In this document: piece after piece, positions 52,601-58,943 of the stretch | How positions within the stretch are numbered: the stretch's first letter is position 1 | Layout of the letters: every line of letters starts with the position of its first letter | Notes under the pieces: generated by a model | Told to the model about the DNA's origin: nothing | Seen by the model: the letters and a program-made list of their open reading frames with translations, nothing else | Database searches by the model: none | Made by a program: the position numbers and the translations under genes | Source: Stenotrophomonas maltophilia | Lineage (GTDB): Bacteria; Pseudomonadota; Gammaproteobacteria; Xanthomonadales; Xanthomonadaceae | Length of the DNA stretch: 64,000 nucleotides | NCBI GenBank assembly: GCA_002363385.1 | Contig: DEVL01000005.1 | Coordinates: forward strand, 148,312-212,311 | Direction of reading: 5' to 3'

Positions 52601-54316
52601 GTTGCCGGTCGCCACGCTCTGCGTACCGACCGCCGTGGAATAGTCGCCGGTGGCATTGGAGACCGCGCCGAAGGCCGACGCCTGTGCACCCGAGGCATAC
52701 GCACCTACGCCGTACGAGGACGATGCGAAGCCTGCGGCTTCCGCACTCGCGCCGACCGCCGTGCCGCCAACGCCGGCGCTGGTTGCGCCGGTATCCACCG
52801 GCACGCCGCCGTTGGTGATCAGCGGGTTGCCATCGGCATCGACTGCAGCACCGCCGACCGCCACGCTGCCCGGCCCGTTGGCCTGCGCGTTGGTGCCGAA
52901 GGCCGCACTGTTCTGACCGGTGGCGCTGGCGTTGTAGCCGACGGCCGTCGCGTTCTGCGCGGTGACCGTGGCGCCGCTGCCGAGCGCGGTCGCGCCGTTG
53001 GCCAGCGCATTGGACGCCTCGCCGATCGCAGTCGCGTTATCGCCTGCCGCAAAGGCGCCGGCATCGCTGTCGCTGCTGCCGGTGGCCTGGAAATGCTTGT
53101 CCGTGTTGGCGGCAACCGCGCCAACCGCGTCCAGCTGCGCCTTGTTCACCGCATCGCTGTCTTCGGTGCCATCGGCAAGATTGGTGATCTGGCGGCGCAG
53201 GCCGTTTTCCGCATTGCCGACAGATACCGTGTCGACGCGATCCGCATACGATCCGGCACCGAGCGCCACGCTGCCCACCGCGACGGCCGCCGAATTCGCG
53301 CCGAGCGTTGCGCTGAAATCCGCGACCGCGACGCTGAACGCGCCGACCGCCACGGAGGCTTCGCCAGCACTGGCCGCACCGCGGCCCAGCGAGGTGCTGC
53401 CCGGCCCGATGGCCAGTGCGCCACCGCCGATCGCGGTCGCGCCATCGGCGCTGGCTTCGGCCAGACCACCAATCGCGGTGGCGGCGCCGTTTTCACTGGC
53501 CGCCAAAGCAGAAGCACCGAGGGCGACATCGCCCAGACCGAACGCCGCCGCGCTCTGGCCGAGCGCGATGCTGGCATCACCGAAGGCCATGCTGCCCTGA
53601 CCGAATGAACTCGCCCCAAGGCCAACCGCGAGTGCCTGGTTGCCGACGGCAGTGGTGGCATTGCCGATCGCCTGGCTGCTGTTGCCCAGTGCCGTTGCGC
53701 CGTCGCCATCGGCGTTGGCGCTGGCACCTGCGGCCAGTGCACCCTCGCCATCGATCGTCGCCGCATCGGCGCCAGTGCCGTCACCATCAGCCTTGAAATA
53801 GCGGGTCGCGCCTTCGGCGGCGACCGCCACCTTGTCCAGCTGCGCCTTGTTCACCGCATCGGTAGCGGCCGTGCCGGCGGCCACGTTGGTGACCTGGCGC
53901 TCCTTGCCGGCGTCACCGACGGACACCGTGTTGGCGCGGTTGGTCTTCGAGCCGGCGCCGAGCGCCACGCTGTTGGCGCCCGAGGCGGTGCTGTTGCTAC
54001 CGATCGCCACCGCATTGGCGCCCGAAGCCGTGGCGTTGCCGTCGACCACGCAGCTATCGACGATGTTGCTGTTGAGCACCAGGCAGTTGGCATTGCCGCC
54101 GACTTCGACCGACTGCGCGTGGGCGGTTTGCGACGCGCCTGCCGCGCCTAATCCAAGCGTCAACGCGATGGCGGCCGAGAGCACTGCAGTGCTGCATCCG
54201 CCAGCGGTTCGGCGTTGATCGATGACGACACCCGAGGACTGGCTGCTGGCCAATTCCGAGGCGACGACCATCTGCCCCAGTGCTTTGTTCCAGACCTTGC
54301 GATAAATCCGATTCAT
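46691..54316 (-). CDS. Giant trimeric autotransporter adhesin (YadA/Hia-like, type Vc)
   Basis: About 2541 residues. An extended signal peptide (MNRIYRKVWNKALGQMVVASE) is followed by a hydrophobic core ending near AHAQ. The passenger alternates YadA-type head repeats (SVALGANSTATRAN, SVAIGGLGQ, period ~14 residues) with neck motifs of the form VSVG-x-RQITNVAAGT-x-DAVN-x-QL. I count nine necks, near residues 132, 367, 689, 1009, 1332, 1640, 1945, 2109 and 2400. A coiled coil (QVGDIDTRIGSVENV) lies near 2160, and a Ser/Ala/Thr-rich linker near 2280-2340. The last ~70 residues are the YadA anchor, ending VGVGAGFGW. Homotrimeric adhesion to host or surfaces is expected by family; the receptor is unknown. 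Confidence 0.94.
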   Translation of the reverse strand: MNRIYRKVWNKALGQMVVASELASSQSSGVVIDQRRTAGGCSTAVLSAAIALTLGLGAAGASQTAHAQSVEVGGNANCLVLNSNIVDSCVVDGNATASGANAVAIGSNSTASGANSVALGAGSKTNRANTVSVGDAGKERQVTNVAAGTAATDAVNKAQLDKVAVAAEGATRYFKADGDGTGADAATIDGEGALAAGASANADGDGATALGNSSQAIGNATTAVGNQALAVGLGASSFGQGSMAFGDASIALGQSAAAFGLGDVALGASALAASENGAATAIGGLAEASADGATAIGGGALAIGPGSTSLGRGAASAGEASVAVGAFSVAVADFSATLGANSAAVAVGSVALGAGSYADRVDTVSVGNAENGLRRQITNLADGTEDSDAVNKAQLDAVGAVAANTDKHFQATGSSDSDAGAFAAGDNATAIGEASNALANGATALGSGATVTAQNATAVGYNASATGQNSAAFGTNAQANGPGSVAVGGAAVDADGNPLITNGGVPVDTGATSAGVGGTAVGASAEAAGFASSSYGVGAYASGAQASAFGAVSNATGDYSTAVGTQSVATGNSSTAIGGPADLLPGLGFFVQTQASGEAATAVGAGAIASGDYAVANGTLSEASGTEATAVGYFAYAPGEGATALGAETWASGELSTAVGFYSTARGANSVALGANSTATRANTVSVGDVGNERQITSVAAGTEATDAVNKAQLDAVATSASATSAQFKSNGAASGAVGAFADGEDALAAGEASNALGAGATAVGGGATAVGDDTVALGRNSSATGTGSVAIGGLGQAYDEYNQPLIDDQGNAILIGATAAPDSVAVGAGAQATGTTSNAFGSGAQATGSNSLASGYKARATGDYSVAQGDNAFASGEETTATGAYAWATADGATAFGSSAWATEANATAVGQSAWASGTGATSIGYNSWARGSSSTALGRGAFGYGDNSVAVGFQALGNSINSIAIGTNVVAGGESAIGIGAGSNASASNTVALGAGSVADRAYTVSVGNDDRQRQITQVAAGTQGSDAVNLDQLTAATDQFQASGDGVAIAGGEESVAAGANAATDGDYATAVGSSSFAAGTGASAIGSGAFALADNASAVGFNAVASGANASATGANAQSTAEYATATGAESLASGEQSTATGAASVASGAGSLAGGALSDAAGEESVALGYFSSASGDGATAVGAESVVSGTLAAGYGFASEATASYTTAIGGYAVASAFNATALGSFAQATGSNSVAVGGDAEASGAYSTATGQGSLASGTNSVAVGGALFGLLPTEASGNYSTAVGGGAWSPGMNSTALGNAATSSGANSVALGADSIADRDDSVSVGSADAQRQITNVAAGTDGTDAVNVNQLNAVADAAATTSKYFQASGSDDSDAGAYVEGDNALAAGEASNAIGNGASALGSGATAIADNATAVGFNALASADGAAALGSDAQATGEDSVAIGNGASASEIGASATGAGAQAAGAYATATGSQSTAAGQQATANGFRASASEAGASAFGSYSEATGQLSSALGYGAVASNAYAVAVGAASTASGSGAVAVGEYSEATGDESVAIGGTTFFGLLPSRASGTGASAFGAGAWATDDYATAIGWNSWADAGGATALGASASAEGVNSVALGAGSIADRDNAVSVGTATAQRQITNVAAGTEGTDAVNVDQLNAVADVAGTTSRFFQASGSGNGDDVGSYVDGAYATAAGEAANAFGTGASAYGSGALASGRNASASGFNASATADSATAIGGALYYEDDTGNVLLDKATSANGVGATALGAGAQADGSFSTATGAGSTATGLQSSAFGYSAEAGSDYSTAVGTFSAASGVRTTALGYGAEASGDYASALGWGSAASGSYANAIGYASQATGDNSVAAGSNAWATAARTTAVGQLAWATSQGATAIGQDSYAYSGINATALGTSSSASGAGSVALGAGARTSEANVVSVGGGNGTTGPVTRRITNVGDAVNASDAVTKSQLDSVAATADAVGKHFQASGNGVATASGSDALAAGSGATASATRSSALGTAAVASASGATAVGADASARGANSTVLGRQASTNATNGVAIGNGAFASNGANSIAIGSAAGVSGANAVALGAGSRAVEANVVSVGGGNGTDGPATRRIVNVGAGRIAAGSTDAVTGGQLNTTNQRVGAVETQVGDIDTRIGSVENVTANALTYDDSSRDTLTLSGLQGTTLDNVGSGSIASGSRQAINGGQLFQSLTDVATFLGGGASVGMQGVFVAPNYVIQGATYSNVGDALGALDRKVSDLDQRVAGGSSGSARARTASLSTARVAADTSAASDTSAALEGSAAPEASVVTAASDIAVATVQGTPTAATIGSSQPINAPAATPAAVNAVVMGEGAVASGASATAIGQGATASAANSVALGQGSVADRADTVSVGSAGNERQVANVAAGTQATDAVNKGQLDGGIATANSYTDQRFTSMADSFDIYKGEIDQRLRHQDRRIDRQGAMSAAMLNMATSAAGVRTQNRVGVGVGFQGGESALSLGYQRALSERATVTLGGAFSSDDSSVGVGAGFGW

Positions 54317-54499
54317 CGATGTGGCTCCTGATTAGGCTGGTTTTAGGCAAAGCGACGCCAACGCCGGACCGCGTGGTCCAACGTCCCCTGGGGGCGTTTT
54401 TTCGCTTGATTTACTGCGTTGTGCGCAATGGCTGGCAGATACCTACAGCGTGCTCGCCATCCATGCGTTTACTGTGGAACTGAACGCTGTCGAAATGAG
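54317..54499 (-). promoter_or_regulatory. Long structured 5' leader of the trimeric adhesin gene
   Basis: If transcription starts near 54499, about 183 bases precede the ATG. On the minus strand the leader holds two adjacent stem-loops: AACGCCCC with GGGGACGTT, and GGACC-ACGC-GGTCC (54366-54379). These lie 50-85 bases before the start. No known riboswitch motif was recognised. The leader is markedly more AT-rich than the flanking genes. Confidence 0.35.
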
Positions 54500-54505
54500 G
54501 ATGCA

Positions 54506-54534
54506 GTGTTAACGTACAGTTTCAATGACGTCAA
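54506..54534 (-). promoter_or_regulatory. Candidate sigma-70 promoter for the trimeric adhesin
   Basis: TTGACG (54529-54534 complement) and TAACAC (54506-54511 complement) are separated by exactly 17 bases on the minus strand. They lie in an AT-rich region of about 250 bases (54410-54665), otherwise empty of genes. Confidence 0.45.
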
Positions 54535-54694
54535 GACTTTGACGCTGATTTTCATATGACCGTGCCGCGCGTCACAAAACCGCCGCGTTATTGCACATTT
54601 TTGTTAGCTGCATGTGAGCAAATGATATAACGCATTTTCACGGTGTAACGCTGTGTAACTCATTGCTCCCGATCAGTTTGTGCCCACACAAAAG
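54535..54694. other. AT-rich intergenic stretch between adhesin promoter and purL terminator
   Basis: No open frame with coding character, and a base composition far more AT-rich than the rest of the window (for example GATATAACGCATTTTCACGG). Such islands upstream of large adhesin genes often bind silencers such as H-NS/MvaT-type proteins, but that is inference only. Confidence 0.4.
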
Positions 54695-54721
54695 AAAACC
54701 GCCGGACAGGCCGGCGGTTTC
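54695..54721 (-). terminator. Terminator after purL (symmetrical)
   Basis: AACCGCCGG and CCGGCGGTT pair around ACAGG. On the minus strand the stem is followed by TTTTCTTTTG. It lies about 45 bases beyond the purL stop. Confidence 0.75.
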
Positions 54722-54765
54722 TTCACGCGATTTTCACTGCATCAGATCAGACGCGGTGCGCAGTA

Positions 54766-57700
54766 TCAGCCGCACCATACTCTTGCGTTGCGGAACATCC
54801 GCAGCCACGGCGAATCGCCGTTCCAGTCGTCCGGATGCCAGCTGTGGTTGATCGCCCGCGGGGTGCGCTCGGGGTGCGGCATCATGATCGTGGTGCGGCC
54901 ATCGGTGGTCGTCAGGCCGGTGATGCCATCGGGCGAGCCGTTGGGATTGAGCGGGTACTGCGTGGCCACGGTGCCGTCGCCATCGATGTAGCGCAGCGAC
55001 ACGCGCGCGGCGGCCTGATCGACCGCAGTGGCGAACACGGCCTGGCCTTCGCCATGCGCCACCGCGACCGGCAGGCGCGAGCCGGCCATGCCACGCAGCA
55101 GGATCGAGGGCGATTCCACCACTTCCAGCAACGCCGTGCGGGCCTCGAACTGCTCGCTGCGGTTGCGGCGGAACTGCGGCCAGTGCTCGGCACCGGGGAT
55201 GATGTCCTTGAGCTGGCTCATCATCTGGCAGCCGTTGCACACACCCAGCGCGAAACTGTCCTCGCGGGCGAAGAACGCCGCGAAGGCATCGCGCAGCGCG
55301 CTGCGCTCCAGCACCGAGGTGGCCCAGCCGCGGCCGGCACCGAGCACGTCGCCGTAGCTGAAGCCGCCACAGGCGACCAGGCCGGTGAAATCGGACAGCG
55401 CGACACGGCCTTCAATGAGGTCGCTCATGTGCACGTCGAACGAGCTGAAGCCGGCACGTTCGAAGATGTTCGCCATTTCGATCTGGCCGTTGACGCCCTG
55501 CTCGCGCAGCACCGCCACGCGTGGGCGCGCACCGGTGTTGATGAAGGGCATCGCCACGTCTTCGTTGATATCGAAGGTCAGCTTCGGCTTCAGGCCCGGC
55601 GCGTTGAAGTTGCGCGCGATCGCACGCTCCTGGTCGGCGTTGTCCGGGTTGTCGCGCAGCTTCTGCATGGCGTGGGTCACCGACCACCAGGCATCGAACA
55701 GCGCTTCCCAGCGCCACTCGACCAGGCTCTCGCCCTGCAGCGAGACACGCACCACCGGGGCGGTGGTCGGGCGTGCGATGCGCTGCGCGCATTCGGTCAG
55801 TGCATGACGTTCGACCAGATCAGCAAACGCGGCGCGGTCTTCCTTGGCGATCTGCACCACCGCACCCAGCTCTTCATTGAACAGGCTGCGGAACGGATCA
55901 TCGCCCCAGGCATCCAGCGTGATGTCCAGACCAAGACGCGAGGCGAAGGCCATCTCGCACAGCGCGGCGAACGCACCGCCATCGCTGCGGTCGTGGTAGG
56001 CCAACAGCAGGCCGGCCTGGCGCGCATCGCGGATCAGTTCGAAGAAGGCGCGCAGGCGCTGCGCATCGTCCAGATCCGGCACGGCACCGGCGAAGGCCGG
56101 CAGTGCGGAATGGTCGGCGTGCACCTGGGCCAGGATCGAGCCACCAAGACGCTGCTTGCCGGCACCCAGGCCGATCAGCCACAGCTCGCTGTCGGCATCA
56201 CGGTCGAGCAGCGGGGTCAGCTGGCCGGTGGCATCGGCAACCGGTGCGAACGCCGAGATCACCAGCGACACCGGCGACACCGACTTGTGGGCCTGGCCGT
56301 TGTCCTGCCACTGCGCCTGCATGGACAGCGAGTCCTTGCCGACCGGAATGCTCAGGTCCAGCTGCGGGCACAGCTCCATGCCCACCGCACGCACCGCGTC
56401 ATACAGCAGCGCGTCTTCGCCGTGATGGCCAGCTGCGGCCATCCAGTTGGCCGACAGCTTCACCGTTTCCAGCGCATCGACCGGGGCCGCGCACAGGTTG
56501 GTGATCGCTTCACCGACCGCCATGCGCGCCGACGCGGCCGCATCCAGCAGGGCCAGCGGGGTACGCTCGCCGATCGCCATCGCTTCACCGGCCACGGTAT
56601 CGAAACCGGCCAGGGTGATGGCGACGTTGGCCAGCGGCAGCTGCCACGGGCCGATCATCTGTTCGCGTGCGGTCAAGCCGCCGACGCTGCGGTCGCCGAT
56701 GGTGACCAGGAAGTTCTTCGAGGCCACCGAGGGATGCGCCAGCACGCGCAGACCCGCTTCGTGCAGATCCAGCCCGGCGGTCTTCAGCGCCGGCCAGCGC
56801 GGTGCCGCCGGGTGCACGGTGTCGCGGTGCATCTTCGGCGCCTTGCCGAACAGCACGTCCATCGGCAGATCGATCGGGGCATCCGCCGGCGTGTTGCCCA
56901 CGGTGGCGCCATAGGCCACCACCAGACGCTCTTCTGCGGTCGCGACGCCAACGGCGGCGAACGGGCAACGTTCACGCGCGCACAGCGCGGCGAACTCGGC
57001 CAGGCGCGCCTGCGGGACACCGAGCACATAGCGCTCCTGCGATTCGTTGCACCACAGCTGCATCGGCGACAGCGACGGGTCATCGGCGGGCACCTTGCCC
57101 AGATCGATCACACCGCCCACGCCGGAGTCATGCAGCAGCTCGGGAATCGCGTTGGACAGGCCACCTGCGCCCACGTCATGGAACCAGCGGATCGGGTTGT
57201 CCAGGCCGAGTGCGACGCAGCGGTCGATCACTTCCTGGCAGCGACGCTCCATTTCCGGGTTGTCGCGCTGCACGCTGGCGAAATCGAGGTCTTCGGCGCT
57301 CTCACCGGAGGCCACCGAGCTGGCGGCACCGCCACCCAGGCCGATCAGCATCGCCGGGCCACCCAGCACGATCACCGCATCGCCGGGCTGCAGGCGCAGC
57401 TTCTCGACCTGGTTCTGGTCGATGGCGCCGAGGCCACCGGCCAGCATGATCGGCTTGTCGTAGGCGCGGGTCAGGCCCTCGCCTTCGGGCAGTTCGAAGC
57501 TGCGGAAGTAGCCGAGCAGGTTCGGCCGGCCAAACTCGTTGTTGAACGCGGCGCCGCCAAGCGGGCCGTCCAGCATGATGTCCAGCGCCGGGGCCATGCG
57601 CGGGTTCAGCGCGCGCGGCGCCTCCCACGGCTGCGGCAGGGTCGGGATGCGCAGGTGCGAGACCGAGAAACCGGTCAGGCCGGCCTTGGGCTTGCCGCCG

Positions 57701-58650
57701 CGGCCGGTCGCGCCTTCATCGCGGATTTCACCGCCGGCACCGGTGGCCGCACCCGGGAACGGGGCGATCGCGGTCGGGTGGTTGTGCGTTTCCACCTTGA
57801 TGCAGAACGCCGAATCCACCACGGCTTCGCTGCGGTACTGGCCGGTGGCCGGGTCCGGGCGATAGCGCGCGGCCGGGAAGCCGGCAACCACGGCGGCGTT
57901 GTCGCTGTAGGCGCTCAACGTGTGCTGCGGGGTCTGCTGGTGGGTGTTCTTGATCATCCGGAACAGCGAGTGCGACTGGTCGGCACCGTCGATGGTCCAG
58001 CTGGCATTGAAGATCTTGTGGCGGCAGTGCTCGGAGTTGGCCTGCGCGAACATCATCAGTTCCACGTCCGACGGCGTGCGGCCCAGGTCGCCGAAGCGCT
58101 GGCGCAGGTAGTCGATCTCGTCCTGGGCCATGGCCAGGCCGAGGCGGCTGTTGGCCGCTTCCAGGTCATCCAGCGCGATGCGTTCCAGCTCGCCGCGCGC
58201 CGGGGCGCTGAACAGCGCCTGCGCCTGGGCGGTCTCGGCCAGCACGGATTGGGTCATCGGGTCGTGCAGCGCGCGGATCACCGCTTCCTGCGCCGCTGCA
58301 TCGGCCGGCCAGCCGGCCAGGTCGATGCGCAGGCCGCGTTCCACGCGACGAATCGGCTGCCCGGCACCGCGGACCAGCTCCGTTGCCTTGCTCGACCACG
58401 GCGACAGGGTGCCCAACCGCGGCACCACGAAGCGGGATACCGCCCCGTCTTCACGCCCGGCCAGCGTCGGCTGGGCTTCCAGGATCCGGCTCAGGATCGC
58501 CGGGTCCGGGGCCGCATCGCCCTCGGTCTGGATGAAATAGACGTGCCAGGCACCGGTGATGCGCAGATCGGCGGCCAGGGACTGCAGGCGGGATTCAAGA
58601 CGTTCGCGGCGGAACGGCGAAAGGGCGGATGCGCCCTCGAGGACCATCAT
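54766..58650 (-). CDS. purL: Phosphoribosylformylglycinamidine synthase PurL
   Basis: A 1294-residue large-type enzyme of de novo purine synthesis, converting FGAR, glutamine and ATP to FGAM. The N-terminal PurS-like region, linker, two AIR-synthase-like halves and C-terminal glutaminase are all present: AQANSEHCRHKIFNASW near residue 215, VETHNHPTAIAPFPGAATGAGGEIRDEGATGRG near residue 290, FHDVGAGGLSNAIPEL near residue 493, and the amidotransferase Cys in LGVCNGCQMMSQL near residue 1140. Start MMVLEGASALSPF at 58650; an upstream in-frame ATG adds 15 residues unlike the family. A TACAAT box lies at 58685-58690 on the minus strand. Confidence 0.97.
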   Translation of the reverse strand: MMVLEGASALSPFRRERLESRLQSLAADLRITGAWHVYFIQTEGDAAPDPAILSRILEAQPTLAGREDGAVSRFVVPRLGTLSPWSSKATELVRGAGQPIRRVERGLRIDLAGWPADAAAQEAVIRALHDPMTQSVLAETAQAQALFSAPARGELERIALDDLEAANSRLGLAMAQDEIDYLRQRFGDLGRTPSDVELMMFAQANSEHCRHKIFNASWTIDGADQSHSLFRMIKNTHQQTPQHTLSAYSDNAAVVAGFPAARYRPDPATGQYRSEAVVDSAFCIKVETHNHPTAIAPFPGAATGAGGEIRDEGATGRGGKPKAGLTGFSVSHLRIPTLPQPWEAPRALNPRMAPALDIMLDGPLGGAAFNNEFGRPNLLGYFRSFELPEGEGLTRAYDKPIMLAGGLGAIDQNQVEKLRLQPGDAVIVLGGPAMLIGLGGGAASSVASGESAEDLDFASVQRDNPEMERRCQEVIDRCVALGLDNPIRWFHDVGAGGLSNAIPELLHDSGVGGVIDLGKVPADDPSLSPMQLWCNESQERYVLGVPQARLAEFAALCARERCPFAAVGVATAEERLVVAYGATVGNTPADAPIDLPMDVLFGKAPKMHRDTVHPAAPRWPALKTAGLDLHEAGLRVLAHPSVASKNFLVTIGDRSVGGLTAREQMIGPWQLPLANVAITLAGFDTVAGEAMAIGERTPLALLDAAASARMAVGEAITNLCAAPVDALETVKLSANWMAAAGHHGEDALLYDAVRAVGMELCPQLDLSIPVGKDSLSMQAQWQDNGQAHKSVSPVSLVISAFAPVADATGQLTPLLDRDADSELWLIGLGAGKQRLGGSILAQVHADHSALPAFAGAVPDLDDAQRLRAFFELIRDARQAGLLLAYHDRSDGGAFAALCEMAFASRLGLDITLDAWGDDPFRSLFNEELGAVVQIAKEDRAAFADLVERHALTECAQRIARPTTAPVVRVSLQGESLVEWRWEALFDAWWSVTHAMQKLRDNPDNADQERAIARNFNAPGLKPKLTFDINEDVAMPFINTGARPRVAVLREQGVNGQIEMANIFERAGFSSFDVHMSDLIEGRVALSDFTGLVACGGFSYGDVLGAGRGWATSVLERSALRDAFAAFFAREDSFALGVCNGCQMMSQLKDIIPGAEHWPQFRRNRSEQFEARTALLEVVESPSILLRGMAGSRLPVAVAHGEGQAVFATAVDQAAARVSLRYIDGDGTVATQYPLNPNGSPDGITGLTTTDGRTTIMMPHPERTPRAINHSWHPDDWNGDSPWLRMFRNARVWCG

Positions 58651-58684
58651 GTCCGGGGAACCGTGGTTGTGAACGGGGCCCACT

Positions 58685-58690
58685 ATTGTA
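58685..58690 (-). promoter_or_regulatory. Candidate -10 element for purL
   Basis: TACAAT on the minus strand, 35 bases before the purL start, in GGGTACAATAGTGGG. No good -35 is visible in the GC-rich sequence upstream, so confidence is low. Confidence 0.35.
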
Positions 58691-58761
58691 CCCAAGTCCG
58701 CCGCCGCGGCCCGACCGCCGGGTTGGGCCTGCCCGGGCCGGGGCCAATCCTGTTCACACCC

Positions 58762-58778
58762 GAACCATGCACTGGTTC
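58762..58778. promoter_or_regulatory. Inverted repeat upstream of the chitinase promoter
   Basis: GAACCA (58762-58767) and TGGTTC (58773-58778) form a perfect 6-bp dyad with a 5-base spacer, 22 bases upstream of the NagR-like site. It may be a second operator; no known regulator is assigned. Confidence 0.35.
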
Positions 58779-58783
58779 ACGGA

Positions 58784-58815
58784 TTGCACCCGGATTACAT
58801 GACAACGTTATCACC
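58784..58815 (+). promoter_or_regulatory. Chitinase promoter with NagR-like operator
   Basis: TTGCAC (58784-58789) and GTTATC (58807-58812) are 17 bases apart, a plausible sigma-70 promoter. Overlapping the -10 is CATGACAACGTTATCACC (58798-58815), a near-palindrome around TGACAACG/TTATCA. From memory, the LacI-family repressor NagR of Xanthomonadales has an operator with core TGACA-R-CG-Y-TGTCA; this site agrees at 13 of the 14 central bases. Repression relieved by chitin-derived GlcNAc is inferred. Confidence 0.5.
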
Positions 58816-58943
58816 ACCTGGCCCAGCGCCAGGTGCTGTCCGTCCCCCATGTCGTTGCCGGCCTCTCTCACCGGCGCCCGGACCTGCTGCACGCATGCCG
58901 CCATCCCGGCGGCATGCGCACACCACCTGATCGGAGACAGACC

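Noticed and set aside
47913..53608. Regular spaced repeats that could suggest a CRISPR array or satellite
   Set aside because: The repeats are in frame, about 42 bp and about 960 bp in period, diverged, and encode YadA head and neck motifs.
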